DNA from: JACCYJ01 sp038198775
GTDB taxonomy: Bacteria > Actinomycetota > Actinomycetes > Propionibacteriales > Nocardioidaceae
DNA: 64,000 nucleotides
Assembly: GCA_038198775.1 (NCBI GenBank)
Contig: JBBPZV010000013.1
Coordinates: forward strand, 50,755 to 114,754
Direction: 5' to 3'
The notes below the pieces were generated by a model, which searched no databases, was not told where the DNA came from, and saw only the letters and a list, made by a program, of their open reading frames with translations. A program made the position numbers and the translations under genes. Shown here piece after piece: positions 9,258-18,707 of this stretch (positions are counted from its first letter, which is position 1; every line of letters begins with the position of its first letter).

Positions 9258-12200
9258 CCTCCAGAGCTCCCCTGGCTGCTGTGCCACAGCTTGCGGGGCG
9301 CACTCTTGACGTCCTCGCCCGCCGGCCTGACGTCGGCGTACGGCGACTGCTTGAACCCGCTGGCGTGGACCAGCACCCGGCGCCGACCCATGCCTGCGGC
9401 GGAGAGCTCCTGGTCGGCCACGTCGGCGGAGAAGTCAGGCCGCGCAACCACCGGCCGACTGGCCCGGCTCTCCGCCGCTCCGTGCAGCGCCTGCTCGCCG
9501 ACCCCGAAGCCCTCCGGCACCCGCTCCAGGTGCTCGTGCACGGCGCCCAGGCCGGAGGACCGCCACAGCTCGTGCAGCACCGGCAGCTCCCAGCACCCGG
9601 TGGCCCGCAGCGACACCCCCCGGGGTCCGGTGCGCCGCAGCACCCCGCGCACCAGCAGCAGCCCGGAGTGGAAGACGGTCGCGGCGTACGGGCCCTGCGC
9701 GTCCTCGAAGAAGGTGGCGTCGACCGGGCCGGTGCCGTCGTCGAGGGTCAAGAACACCACCCGGCGACCGGATCGCACCGGCGGGGTCTGAGTGGCGACC
9801 TTCACCCCGGCGACAAGCAGGGTGCTGGCGCTGCGGCGCTGCAACAGCTGGGCCGACCGGGTGACCCCCAACTGGTCAAGCAACGAGACGTAGAAGTCGA
9901 CGACGTGGCGGCTGACGTCGAGCCCGAGGATGTCGAGCTCGGCGCGGACCCGTTCGGCGCCGGTCATCTCCGGCAGCCCGGACGGTTCGGTGTCGCCCGG
10001 CGAGTCGGCGAGGTCGAGCGCGAGCTGCACCGGCTGCGCCCGGACCGGGGCCGCGGTCCGGGACTGGGCGGCGGCCAGGTCGCGAACGTCCTCCGAGGCG
10101 GCAGCAGCCGGCCGGCGGCGCGGCGTGGCGGCGCGCAGCGCCCGGTCGGTGGCCCGGCTCCACCGGTCCAGCTCGAGCACCTGCAGCAGCAGGTCGCGGC
10201 GGGTGACCCGGCCACGGCGGCGGACCGGGACGCCGGAGCCGATGCCGTAGATGGTGTCGAATCCGCCGGCCAGCACCAGGCGCTCGACGACCGGCCGGGA
10301 CACCCGGGCCCGGTGCCAGAAGTCGGTCATCGCGTGGTAGGGCCGCCCCGCCGCGATCCGGGCCACCTCGGCCGCGCTGATGCCCTTGACGTCGGACAGC
10401 GAGAGCCGGATCCCGTACGTCCGCGCGTCGAGCAGTCCGGCGGGCGGCTCCGCCCGCGGTGCCTGGTCGAGCACCCGGGGCGGCGGTTCGTCGAAGCACC
10501 CGACCCGCTCCACCCGGTAGGTCGCGTCGGAGGCGTTGACGTCGAGGGGGAGCACCGCGATCCCAAGCTGGCGGGCGTCGGCGAGAATCAGCCGCTTGGG
10601 GTACATGCCGGGGTCGTGGGTGAGGACTCCGGCCAGGAACGCGGCGGGATGGTGCGCCTTGAGCCAGGCGGACTGGTAGGTCGGCAGCGCGAACGCGGCC
10701 GCGTGCGCCTTGCAGAAGCCGAACGACGCGAACGCCTCCAGCACCTCCCACACCCGGTCCACCACCGGCTCCGGGTAGCCGCGCCCCAGCGCCCGCGGAT
10801 AGAACCAGACCCTGGCCTCGACCTTGCCCTCGTGGTCGCCGAGCGCCCGGCGGACCTCGTCGGCCTCGGCGAGCGTGCAGCCGCTGAACGTGGCGATGAT
10901 CTCGAGGACCTGCTCGTGGAACACCACCACACCGCTGGTCTGGCGCAGCGTGTACTCCAGGTCGGGGTGGAGGTACTCCGGCTCCGTCCACCCCTGGCGC
11001 GCGGACAGGAACGGGGTCACCATGTCGCTCTTGACCGGTCCGGGACGAAACAGCGAGATGTCGGTGATGATGTCGTCGAAGGTCTCGGGACCGAACTTGC
11101 CGACCAGCTCGCGCTGCCCCGGTGACTCGATCTGGAAGCACCCGAGGGTCTTGGCGTGCCCGATCAGCGCGTACGTCTCGGGGTCGTCGAGCGGCACCTG
11201 GACCTGGTCGTCGAGCTCGACGGCGACCCCCTCCAGGCGGGAGATCTCGGCGACGGCGTGGGCCATCGCCGACTGCATCCGGATGCCGAGCACGTCGAGC
11301 TTGAGCAGGCCCAGGTCCTCGACGTCGTCCTTGTCGAACTGGCTCATCGGGAAGCCGGCGAAGCTGGCCTCGACCGGGGTGCGGTCGAGCAGGGTCGCGT
11401 CGGACAGCAGCACCCCGCAGGGGTGCAGGGCGACGTGGCGGGGCAGCCCGTCGAGCCGTTCGACGAGCTCGAACAGCACGCCGAGTCGTTGCTCGCCGAG
11501 CCCGGAGGCGCGCAGCTCCGGCAGCTCGCGCAGCGCGTTGCGGGCGTCCCGGGCCCGGATGTGCGGAAACGCCTTGGCGATCGTGTCGATCTCCCCCAGC
11601 GGCATCCCGAGCGCGGCGCCGACGTCGCGGATGGCGTGCCGGACCCGATAGGTGTCCATCATCGCCACGCACGCGCACCGCTCGCCGCCGTAGCGGTCGA
11701 GGATCCGCTCGTACACCTCGCTCCGGCGGGCGGACTCGACGTCGATGTCGATGTCGGGCAGCGCCTGCCGCAGCGGGGAGAGGAACCGCTCCATCACCAG
11801 GTCGTGCCGGATCGGGTCCACGCCGGAGATCCCGAGCAGGTAGTTGACCAGGCTGCCGGCGCCGGACCCCCTGGCGGCGACGCGGACCCCCATGTCGCGG
11901 ATCAGGTCGCACACGTCGGCGACGGTGAGGAAGTACGGGGCGAATCCCAGCCCGGTGATGATGCCCAGCTCGTGCTCGAGCCGCTCCTGGACCCGCTCGC
12001 CTCCGGCCCCGCCGTAGCGGCGGGTGAGGCCGGCGTCGCAGCGTTGCCGGAGGACCCCGTCGGCGTCGGTGCCGCCGGCCAGCTCCGGGAGGTGGACCTC
12101 CCCCAGCCCCAGGTCGGCGCTGGGGTCGATCGCGAGCCGCTCGGCGACGGTACGGCTGCGCGCCAGCAGCCGGGTTGGGTCGCGTCCGGCCTGGCCGGCG

Positions 12201-13063
12201 TAGTGGGCGATCTCCGCGGCCACGTCGGCCATCGCCTTGCCGGGCTTGAGGTGGCCCTCGGCGTTGCCGCGGTCGAGGTGGCGGGCGTCCAGCGGCACCA
12301 GCCGGCGCACCGCATCGAGCACGTCGACGGTCGGGGCGTCCTCCGGCCCCGCGTGCCGGACGGCGTTGGTGAGCACCACCTCCAGGCCGTTGCGCTGCGC
12401 CAGCACGGCCATCCGGGCGGCATGGACGCTGCTGCCCGGCCCGGTGCCGGGAAGCCGGTGGGAGACCAGCTCGACCAGCAGGTCGGAGGGTTCCAGCGCG
12501 TCCCGCCAGTGCCGCAGCACCGCGGCGGCGACGTCGGGGCGGTGGGCGGTGGCCGCCCGGCCGAGCTCGGAGCCGGGCCCGAGCAGGACCACGGCGTCGC
12601 GCCCGGCGAGGTGCTCGGCGATCAGGTCGCGGGTGGTGACCGGAACACCCCGCTCGCCACGCAGGTGGGTGGCGGACACCAGCCGGCACAGCGCCGCCCA
12701 CCCGGCCCGACCGCCGGCGAGGACCGTGACCCGCGGCAGCCGATGGTCGCGGGTCACCCCACCACGCGCCGGGGTGGCCCGGCGACCGACGCCTTCGGGC
12801 GGGCGGCCGGTGAACGCCGGGGTGGGTGGCACCAGCCCGGACGGCTCCACCGCCAGGTCGACGCCGAGGAGCGGGCGGATCCCGGCCCGCAGGCACGCCT
12901 TGGCGAACCTCACCGCGCCGTAGAGCCCGTCCCGGTCGGTCAGCGCCAGCGTGTCCATGCCGTGCTCGGCCGCCCGCTCGACGAGCACGTGCGGGTGGGA
13001 GGCGCCGTAGTGCAACGAGTAGCCGGAGGCCACGTGCAGGTGGACGAACGGATCGTCGGGCAT
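9254..13063 (-). CDS. dnaE2: Error-prone DNA polymerase III alpha subunit (DnaE2/ImuC type)
   Basis: C-family polymerase of 1269 residues, longer than the usual 1050-1180 because of loops in the PHP and C-terminal regions. The N-terminal PHP domain begins FVHLHVASGYSLHYGASHPH. Catalytic aspartates lie in ALPDIDIDVES and GLLKLDVLGI. The helix-hairpin-helix and OB-fold follow (DDGTGPVDATFFED). The ATG at 13063 starts at MPDDPFVHLH; further upstream the frame overlaps the HEPN gene and reads as noise. It has no proofreading exonuclease insert. It is translated with the HEPN protein (2-base gap) and DinB, and is expected to act in damage-induced mutagenesis. Confidence 0.95.
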   Translation of the reverse strand: MPDDPFVHLHVASGYSLHYGASHPHVLVERAAEHGMDTLALTDRDGLYGAVRFAKACLRAGIRPLLGVDLAVEPSGLVPPTPAFTGRPPEGVGRRATPARGGVTRDHRLPRVTVLAGGRAGWAALCRLVSATHLRGERGVPVTTRDLIAEHLAGRDAVVLLGPGSELGRAATAHRPDVAAAVLRHWRDALEPSDLLVELVSHRLPGTGPGSSVHAARMAVLAQRNGLEVVLTNAVRHAGPEDAPTVDVLDAVRRLVPLDARHLDRGNAEGHLKPGKAMADVAAEIAHYAGQAGRDPTRLLARSRTVAERLAIDPSADLGLGEVHLPELAGGTDADGVLRQRCDAGLTRRYGGAGGERVQERLEHELGIITGLGFAPYFLTVADVCDLIRDMGVRVAARGSGAGSLVNYLLGISGVDPIRHDLVMERFLSPLRQALPDIDIDVESARRSEVYERILDRYGGERCACVAMMDTYRVRHAIRDVGAALGMPLGEIDTIAKAFPHIRARDARNALRELPELRASGLGEQRLGVLFELVERLDGLPRHVALHPCGVLLSDATLLDRTPVEASFAGFPMSQFDKDDVEDLGLLKLDVLGIRMQSAMAHAVAEISRLEGVAVELDDQVQVPLDDPETYALIGHAKTLGCFQIESPGQRELVGKFGPETFDDIITDISLFRPGPVKSDMVTPFLSARQGWTEPEYLHPDLEYTLRQTSGVVVFHEQVLEIIATFSGCTLAEADEVRRALGDHEGKVEARVWFYPRALGRGYPEPVVDRVWEVLEAFASFGFCKAHAAAFALPTYQSAWLKAHHPAAFLAGVLTHDPGMYPKRLILADARQLGIAVLPLDVNASDATYRVERVGCFDEPPPRVLDQAPRAEPPAGLLDARTYGIRLSLSDVKGISAAEVARIAAGRPYHAMTDFWHRARVSRPVVERLVLAGGFDTIYGIGSGVPVRRRGRVTRRDLLLQVLELDRWSRATDRALRAATPRRRPAAAASEDVRDLAAAQSRTAAPVRAQPVQLALDLADSPGDTEPSGLPEMTGAERVRAELDILGLDVSRHVVDFYVSLLDQLGVTRSAQLLQRRSASTLLVAGVKVATQTPPVRSGRRVVFLTLDDGTGPVDATFFEDAQGPYAATVFHSGLLLVRGVLRRTGPRGVSLRATGCWELPVLHELWRSSGLGAVHEHLERVPEGFGVGEQALHGAAESRASRPVVARPDFSADVADQELSAAGMGRRRVLVHASGFKQSPYADVRPAGEDVKSAPRKLWHSSQGSSGG

Positions 13064-13065
13064 CG

Positions 13066-13512
13066 CTACCCCGCCCGGTGCGCCGGTGCGTCCGCGGCCA
13101 GGGCCAGCTGCCGGGACAGGCCCAGGCACCGCTCGACCAGCTCGACGAACAAGGTGGAGTCCCGTACCAGGTCGTCGGCCTCCCGGGTGGTCACCGAACG
13201 GGCTCGTCCGGCCTCCGCCGCTGCCCGCTTGGCGGCCCCGGCGGCGAAGAACGCCGCCCACTCCGCCAGCTCCGGTGCCACCGCGGCCAGCAGCACCCAG
13301 GCGTTGCGCTGTCCGGGCCGGCCGGCCGGCCGGGTCCGGACGGCCAGCACGGCCGCCGCCGCCCGCAGCGCCGCCAGGTGCGCGCTGGCGTAGCGTCGAG
13401 TGTGCTCGGCAGCGGCGGCCGCCTCGACCAGCGCCTGCTCGGCCCGCGCCAGGTGGGCGCAGGCCGCATCGTGACCGCCGCCGCGGTGCGGCGGCGGGGT
13501 CAGTCCAGACAT
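13066..13512 (-). CDS. SAV_6107-family HEPN domain protein
   Basis: A 148-residue, Ala-rich, all-helical protein. Composition and position (between DUF6504 and DnaE2) match the SAV_6107 HEPN family, which in Streptomyces accompanies the same polymerase gene. An RX4H element (RYASAH) resembles the HEPN ribonuclease motif, but its position is early in the protein, so catalytic activity is uncertain. The start at 13512 (MSGLTPPPH) overlaps the DUF6504 stop by 13 bases. Its contribution to mutagenesis is unknown: it could be an accessory subunit or an RNA-targeting damage effector. Confidence 0.8.
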   Translation of the reverse strand: MSGLTPPPHRGGGHDAACAHLARAEQALVEAAAAAEHTRRYASAHLAALRAAAAVLAVRTRPAGRPGQRNAWVLLAAVAPELAEWAAFFAAGAAKRAAAEAGRARSVTTREADDLVRDSTLFVELVERCLGLSRQLALAADAPAHRAG

Positions 13513-13838
13513 CGGACCAGCCGCCAGCCACCACCGGACCAGCAAAAGGCCAGGTCGAACACCCCACAGTCGCCGAGCCGGCCGCGGGTGGCCTCGACCC
13601 GCCACATCTCGCGCTCACCGAGCAGGGACGCCACCGACGCGGTCCTCGTACTCGCACCCGACTCGGCCCCGAGCAGGGCGCCGACGTTCCGGTGCTCCCA
13701 CCAGGGCCCGGTCTCCACCCAGGTCGAGACCACCGTGCACACCCGCCAGAGCCGCTCGCGCCACACGAACCGCGCCGGGGCCTCACACTCCCCCACCCGT
13801 CCGAGCTCGACCTGCACCGGGTCGTCGTACGACCGCAT
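13500..13838 (-). CDS. DUF6504 family protein, first gene of the SOS mutasome operon
   Basis: A 112-residue protein starting MRSYDDPVQVELGRVGE. It is rich in tryptophan (FVWRERLWRVCTVVSTWVETGPWWEHRN), a pattern shared by the DUF6504 family found beside Y-family and DnaE-type polymerases in Streptomyces. The ATG at 13838 is preceded by GGGAGGTG at good spacing; longer in-frame starts have no such site. It overlaps the HEPN gene and is the first gene after the LexA box. It possibly helps recruit polymerases, as ImuA does elsewhere, but this is inference. Confidence 0.8.
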   Translation of the reverse strand: MRSYDDPVQVELGRVGECEAPARFVWRERLWRVCTVVSTWVETGPWWEHRNVGALLGAESGASTRTASVASLLGEREMWRVEATRGRLGDCGVFDLAFCWSGGGWRLVRCLD

Positions 13839-14042
13839 CCGCCACCTCCCGTACCGGCTGTGCTGCGTGCCAGGGCTGACGCCTGGGAAGGTGGGCGTCG
13901 GTGCCGGACCGGCCGCGAGAGGCTTCCCCTCCTCCCGCGACCGGTCCGGCGTCCGCTCCGGTGACGTGGGGGTCGAGGTCACGTCACCGAAGCGGAGTCC
14001 GGCCACCGGGTGGTGCCGCGAACACCGACCCCGGGCGGAGGA

Positions 14043-14058
14043 TCGAACGTTTGTTCGA
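14043..14058. promoter_or_regulatory. LexA-binding SOS box
   Basis: TCGAACGTTTGTTCGA is a perfect 16-base match to the actinobacterial/mycobacterial SOS palindrome TCGAAC-N4-GTTCGA. It lies about 205 bp before the DUF6504 start, inside the 312-bp gap 13839-14150 that holds no other gene, so the mutasome operon should be induced by DNA damage. A -10-like TACTGT sits beside it on the minus strand (about 14069-14074), which suggests a promoter covered by LexA and a long leader. Confidence 0.88.
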
Positions 14059-14150
14059 ACCAGGGCTACAGTAAACCTCGCCGCCGACGACTCGTCAACG
14101 GCAAGGCCCGAAACTGTGGATGGCCGAAGCCCGGTCCGCCGAGGACGGCG

Positions 14151-15104
14151 TCACCGATGGTGCTCCTCGGACTCGGCGGCCGGCTCGTCGCTGCCGGTGG
14201 GGTCGAGGAAGACGTGCTTGACCTCGGGGAACCGCTCGGTGAGCACCCGGTCGACGGTCTCGGCCACCCGCTCCACGTCCTCGCCGGTGCCCCCGTCGGG
14301 GAAGTCGACCCGAGCGGCCACCAGCACGTCGTCCGGCCCCAGCTGCATGGTCTGCAGCTCAACGACCCGGTCGACGCCGTCGACCTCGCTGATCGCGCCG
14401 CGGATCTCGTCGCTGAAGCGTGGGTCGACGGATTCGCCGATCAGCAGGCTCTTGGTGTCCCGCCCCAGCAGGACGGCTACCACGACCAACAGCAGGCCGA
14501 CACAGATGGACGCGATTCCGTCCCATGCCGCCACGCCGGTGACCTGGTGCAGGAACAATCCCGCCGCAGCCAGCAGGATGCCGACGAGCGCAGCGGAGTC
14601 CTCCGACGCCACGGTCTTGACGGTGGGGTCGGGACTGGCGCGCAGGTGCCGGATCAGGGAACGGTCGGCCTGTTTGGCCTCGGCGCGGACCTGCCGGACC
14701 GCCTTGACCCACGAGGCCCCCTCGAAGACGAACGCCACGCCGAGCACGATGTACGACACCAGGTAGTCGGCGCTGCCCTCTCCGCCGGAGATCGCGCGAA
14801 CCCCCTCCAGCACCGAGAAGATGCCGCCGGCGACAAAGATGCCCACCGCCGCGATCAGCGCCCAGAAGTAGCGCTCCTTGCTGTAGCCGAAAGGATGGGA
14901 GGCGTCAGCCGGGCGCCCGCTGCGGTGCAGCGCGGTGAGCAGGAACCCCTCGTTCAGGGTGTCCGCGACCGAGTGCGCGGTCTCCGCTAGCATCGCGGCC
15001 GAGCCGCTCAACAGCCCGGCGACGAGCTTCGCGACCGCGATTGCGGCGTTGGCCGCCAGCGCCAGCAAGACGGTGCCCTTGGACTCCCCGCCGGTGTCCG
15101 CCAC
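14151..15104 (-). CDS. Cation diffusion facilitator family metal transporter
   Basis: A 317-residue CDF antiporter with six membrane helices in the first 215 residues and a cytoplasmic C-terminal metal-sensing domain (SLLIGESVDPRFSDEI onward). Site residues are visible in ETAHSVADTLNE (HxxxD, helix 2) and in ASEDSAALVGI (helix 5). It probably exports zinc, iron or manganese; specificity cannot be read safely. The GTG at 15104 lies 6 bases after a TACACT -10 element with no Shine-Dalgarno, so the message is probably leaderless. Longer upstream frames have no family similarity. Confidence 0.9.
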   Translation of the reverse strand: MADTGGESKGTVLLALAANAAIAVAKLVAGLLSGSAAMLAETAHSVADTLNEGFLLTALHRSGRPADASHPFGYSKERYFWALIAAVGIFVAGGIFSVLEGVRAISGGEGSADYLVSYIVLGVAFVFEGASWVKAVRQVRAEAKQADRSLIRHLRASPDPTVKTVASEDSAALVGILLAAAGLFLHQVTGVAAWDGIASICVGLLLVVVAVLLGRDTKSLLIGESVDPRFSDEIRGAISEVDGVDRVVELQTMQLGPDDVLVAARVDFPDGGTGEDVERVAETVDRVLTERFPEVKHVFLDPTGSDEPAAESEEHHR

Positions 15105-15110
15105 GGCGGC

Positions 15111-15116
15111 AGTGTA
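15111..15116 (-). promoter_or_regulatory. -10 element of leaderless CDF transporter gene
   Basis: TACACT on the minus strand is followed by GCCGCC and then the GTG start codon. The six-base gap places the transcription start at or next to the start codon. Confidence 0.5.
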
Positions 15117-15234
15117 TGGCGGTACGGCACCGGTCCGCCTGCCGGCGGTTTTGCGCCCCACCTGTTGGTCCGGGGCCTCCTCAACCAACCCCTCGCGCGC
15201 AAAACCGACTCTGGACCTGTGAGAGGGTCGGCCC

Positions 15235-15750
15235 GTGAGCCCGTATCCCGGCCGTACCGTCGCCCCGCCGTACGTCGCCGACGAGCGCACCACGCTCGAC
15301 GCGTGGCTGGACTTCCACCGCGAGACGCTGCTTTGGAAGTGCGACGGGCTCGACGACGAGCAGCTGCGCACCGCGTCCTGCCCGCCGTCCAACCTCACCC
15401 TGCTCGGACTGGTCCGCCACATGGCCGAGGTCGAGCGCGGCTGGTTTCGCGGCTTCGCCAAGGACGACACCACCGACATCTACTCCACATCAGAGGATCC
15501 GGACGCCGACGCCGACTTCGACCTCGTCGACGATGCCGACGTCGCCGCCGACCTCGAGACGTTCCGGGCCGAGGTCGAGGCCTGCCGCAGACTGGTGGCC
15601 CACCGGAACCTCGACGAGGTGGAGACGCTGTACCACGAGCGCCGCTTCAGCCTGCGCTGGATCTACACCCACATGATCGAGGAGTACGCCCGGCACAACG
15701 GCCACGCCGACCTGCTGCGCGAACGCATCGACGGAGCGACCGGGGACTGA
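15235..15750 (+). CDS. DUF664/DinB-like four-helix protein, probable thiol-dependent enzyme
   Basis: A 171-residue protein of the DUF664 (DinB-like metal-binding four-helix bundle) family. It shows TLDAWLDFHRETLLWKCDGLDDEQL, the helix SNLTLLGLVRHMAEVERGWFRG with a metal-ligand His, and C-terminal IYTHMIEEYARHNGHADLLRE with the HxxxH pair. Many actinobacterial relatives are mycothiol- or bacillithiol-dependent transferases or isomerases. The GTG at 15235 starts the conserved frame. It is not the DNA polymerase of the same name. The substrate is unknown. Confidence 0.85.
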   Translation: MSPYPGRTVAPPYVADERTTLDAWLDFHRETLLWKCDGLDDEQLRTASCPPSNLTLLGLVRHMAEVERGWFRGFAKDDTTDIYSTSEDPDADADFDLVDDADVAADLETFRAEVEACRRLVAHRNLDEVETLYHERRFSLRWIYTHMIEEYARHNGHADLLRERIDGATGD

Positions 15751-15772
15751 GCCCGCCGTCTGCGGCGGCGTG

Positions 15773-18541
15773 CTATTCGGTGGTGATGGCGGTGGCGGGG
15801 GCGAGGCGGGACAGTCGGGCCAGTGGGACGGCCAGGGCGGCCAGGGCGGCGAGCAGGCCGGCGCCGGCGGCGACGCCGGCGGCGGTGAGCACGCTGGCCC
15901 ATCCCACCGGGAACAGCACCGCCACCACCCCCACCCCGACCGCCGCGCCGGTGACCGCGCCCAGCGCCGCGGTCAGCAACGCCTCGGTTCCGAACAGGCG
16001 GCGCAGATGCGACTCGTCCCACCCCGAGGCCCGGAACGTGCCGATCTCGGCGACCCGCTCGGCGATGTTCAAATACGCCACATCGGCGACGGCGAACGCA
16101 CCCAACCCGATGGTGAGCCCGGCGGCGAGGTAGTCCACCCCACGGACCTGCACCGCCACCACATCACCCAACAACGTCCCCGCCACCCCACCCTGGAACG
16201 CGGTCTGGATGGCGATCAAGATCGCCAACGCCGCGGTCCCGATGAACAACGACACCGCCCCCAACACCGTCCGCCCCGGCCACCGGGTCACCCCCACCAC
16301 CGCCAACCCGGTCAACGAGGTCACCTTGTGGGCCCGGCGGGGGGCCCGCACCGCCACCGTGATCGCCTCGATCGGGGCGGCATGACACGCCCGCCACGCC
16401 GGGCCCACCCCCGCCAGCCCAGCCAACCCGGTCGCCACCGGGGTGATCACCACCAGCTGCCACCAGGCGGTGTGCAACGACAACACCGCCGTCAACACCG
16501 CGGCGAGCCCGGTACCCACCAACCCGGCAGCGGCGCCGGTGGCGAGCAGCTCCACCTCCAACAACGCGAAGATCCGCCCCGCCGGCCACCCCAGGCACGC
16601 CAACACCCCCAACTCCGTCCGCCGGGTCCGCACCGCCGCGATCGTGGCGTTCAACAAAAACAACAAGCACACCACCAACACCAACACAAACAACGCCAAA
16701 CTCTTGGCGTCCACCGCGCTCAACAACCGCACCGCCGCCCCCTTCTGCACCCACCCCTCACTCAACACCAACCCCGGCCGCCCGAACTCCCCCGCCGGCA
16801 AATCCACCAGCTGTGGGGTCGGACTGGACCCGATCGTCACATCCACATCCAACCCCGTCGACCGCGCGATCTGCTCGGCCACCAACCGCACCCGCTCCCG
16901 GCTCACCGGATCCGGGCCGCTCACCCCCGCCACCCGCACCCGGATCACACTGATCGGCGCCCGACCCAACCCCCCCGTCCCAGTGAACGCCTGCGGATCC
17001 GAAAACGAACCCAACGACCGGATCGTCGTCAACATCATCGGCGGCTGCTGCAAATACCCCGCCAAATTCGAGTTCGGCAACAACGACCGCCCACCCAACA
17101 ACCCTGCCGACCGGGCATCCCCCGGCGCCGCATCCGGCGGATAATACGTCGTCAACGGCACCCGCGACAACTCACTAAACCCCGCAATACCAGCCGGATC
17201 AAACGTCCCCACCCGATGCAAAATCGGAGCAAACTCCATGTGCCCACTACCAGCGTTGCTGCCGATGTGCACATGCAACCTCCGGAACCCGGTATCCGCC
17301 GCCGGCCACGGGGCGTAGAAACCCCCGTACAACGGCTCCAACCAGGTCGTGGGCCGGTTGCGCTGCCGCACCGGGACCAGGTGCCCGTCGGCCGAGCGGT
17401 GGTAGGACACCTGCCCGGCCGACCAGTACTGCGTCTTCGCGTTGTACAACCGGCGCCCATAACCGGCGAGCAGCTGCGGGTAGGCGCCGGCATCACTCAT
17501 GCTCGTGGTCCGCAGCACCCGCCCACGCAACGCGTTCACCCACCGGTAGGCGTGCCGGGCGGCCAGCCTACCCGGCAGCCGGCGCGGATCCCCCACCGCC
17601 AGCCGCTGCACCTTGATCCGCACCGAATCATCACTCAACGGCCGGTTCGCCATCAACACCGGCACCGAGTGGTGGCGGATTTTCCCGTAGCTGCCCCCCG
17701 AGGTCGTGATGGTGGTCGTCCGGTCACCCGGTTGTAGGTACCGGCCGGAGACCATCGCATCGTCCAACCCGACCAGCTTCGCCTCCGCCACCGGGTCGAT
17801 CGCCGCCAACAGGAGCGGGAACGGGTACTGCAACCCGGTCCCGATCTCACCCGGCCTGAACCCGTCACCGCGGATCTCATGCGAGGTCGTCGTGGAATGA
17901 CAGGTCAGCTCGGTCATCCTGCGCCGGTCGAACGGGCGAGCCGGGGTGCCCAGGTTGCCCGAGAAACCCGAACCCAAACCGCCGCACACCGCGATCCGCT
18001 TCCCGGTCACCGGGTCCAGCTGCGACTGCCCCTGCTGGTCGTAGCGGAACCGCTGATCGCTCACATACAGGTACTTGTCCGGGCCCGGCACCCGCGTCAG
18101 GCCCCGGTCGGTCACCCAGGTCGTCCGCAACCGGTACAACTGCTGCCGCTCACCGGTCACCAACCCCGTGATCTTGGTCTGCAGGAACAAACTCGGCAGA
18201 AAATACCCGACCATCGCCACCGGGGCGGCCACCTGCACCCCCGGCAGGTGTTGGATCTGGTGGTACTGGGCCAACGTGATCCCGCCGTAGATCCCCGACA
18301 GGTAGTTGGCCTGCACCAACCGCTGCTGACGCTCCAACGGTGTCGCCGACCCGGCCGGGCGCACCAAAATGTCGTACGCGGTCCGGAAGTTCGCCTTCAC
18401 CGTCCCCTGCACCTGCAACCGCGACGTCGCCACCGCCGACGTCAACAACGAAAACGACACCGCCGCGGTCACGATCGCCGCCACCACCGCCAACGACCGG
18501 CCCCGCCGCCGCAGCACCTGCGCCACCACCAACCGCCACAC
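15773..18541 (-). CDS. Large FtsX/MacB-type ABC transporter permease
   Basis: A 922-residue permease. The first membrane helix is near residues 14-38 (SLAVVAAIVTAAVSFSLLTS), followed by a roughly 500-residue extracytoplasmic region, then an FtsX-like block of helices (LALFVLVLVVCLLFLLNATI, LGAVSLFIGTAALAILIAI and others). The end of the protein is LARLSRLAPATAITTE. The GTG at 18541 with GGGGAGGTG upstream is preferred over the in-frame start at 18601. MacB-type permeases use mechanotransmission rather than a channel. No ATPase is adjacent; the nearest fits at 22406. Parts of this gene have lower GC than the window. Confidence 0.85.
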   Translation of the reverse strand: MWRLVVAQVLRRRGRSLAVVAAIVTAAVSFSLLTSAVATSRLQVQGTVKANFRTAYDILVRPAGSATPLERQQRLVQANYLSGIYGGITLAQYHQIQHLPGVQVAAPVAMVGYFLPSLFLQTKITGLVTGERQQLYRLRTTWVTDRGLTRVPGPDKYLYVSDQRFRYDQQGQSQLDPVTGKRIAVCGGLGSGFSGNLGTPARPFDRRRMTELTCHSTTTSHEIRGDGFRPGEIGTGLQYPFPLLLAAIDPVAEAKLVGLDDAMVSGRYLQPGDRTTTITTSGGSYGKIRHHSVPVLMANRPLSDDSVRIKVQRLAVGDPRRLPGRLAARHAYRWVNALRGRVLRTTSMSDAGAYPQLLAGYGRRLYNAKTQYWSAGQVSYHRSADGHLVPVRQRNRPTTWLEPLYGGFYAPWPAADTGFRRLHVHIGSNAGSGHMEFAPILHRVGTFDPAGIAGFSELSRVPLTTYYPPDAAPGDARSAGLLGGRSLLPNSNLAGYLQQPPMMLTTIRSLGSFSDPQAFTGTGGLGRAPISVIRVRVAGVSGPDPVSRERVRLVAEQIARSTGLDVDVTIGSSPTPQLVDLPAGEFGRPGLVLSEGWVQKGAAVRLLSAVDAKSLALFVLVLVVCLLFLLNATIAAVRTRRTELGVLACLGWPAGRIFALLEVELLATGAAAGLVGTGLAAVLTAVLSLHTAWWQLVVITPVATGLAGLAGVGPAWRACHAAPIEAITVAVRAPRRAHKVTSLTGLAVVGVTRWPGRTVLGAVSLFIGTAALAILIAIQTAFQGGVAGTLLGDVVAVQVRGVDYLAAGLTIGLGAFAVADVAYLNIAERVAEIGTFRASGWDESHLRRLFGTEALLTAALGAVTGAAVGVGVVAVLFPVGWASVLTAAGVAAGAGLLAALAALAVPLARLSRLAPATAITTE

Positions 18542-18643
18542 CCCGCACCCACCTCCCCACTCAGCCACATCGTCCAACCGGCCACCCCACACCACAAGCA
18601 CGACCCGATAACGATTCCGGTGGCTACTGTCCGCTTTGGGCCG

Positions 18644-18673
18644 TTGACCGTCCGTAGGACCTGGGTGTAGACC
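18644..18673 (+). promoter_or_regulatory. Sigma70-type promoter for the MauE-MauD-Cys-rich cassette
   Basis: TTGACC (18644-18649) and TAGACC (18668-18673) are separated by 18 bases, 35 bases before the MauE start, which also has a strong GAGGAGG site. The permease is transcribed the other way from the same 166-bp gap. Confidence 0.5.
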
Positions 18674-18707
18674 TGGCTCATCGGGCTGTCACCGTTGAGG
18701 AGGTCCG

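Noticed and set aside
13066..13786. A longer dnaE2 start extending the protein by 241 residues
   Set aside because: The extra part overlaps the HEPN and DUF6504 genes out of frame and has no PHP features; the family start FVHLHVASGYS begins just after ATG 13063.
15235..15750. Naming this gene dinB for DNA polymerase
   Set aside because: DinB-like here refers to the DUF664 four-helix family. It has no polymerase motifs; the true dinB is at 8070-9257.
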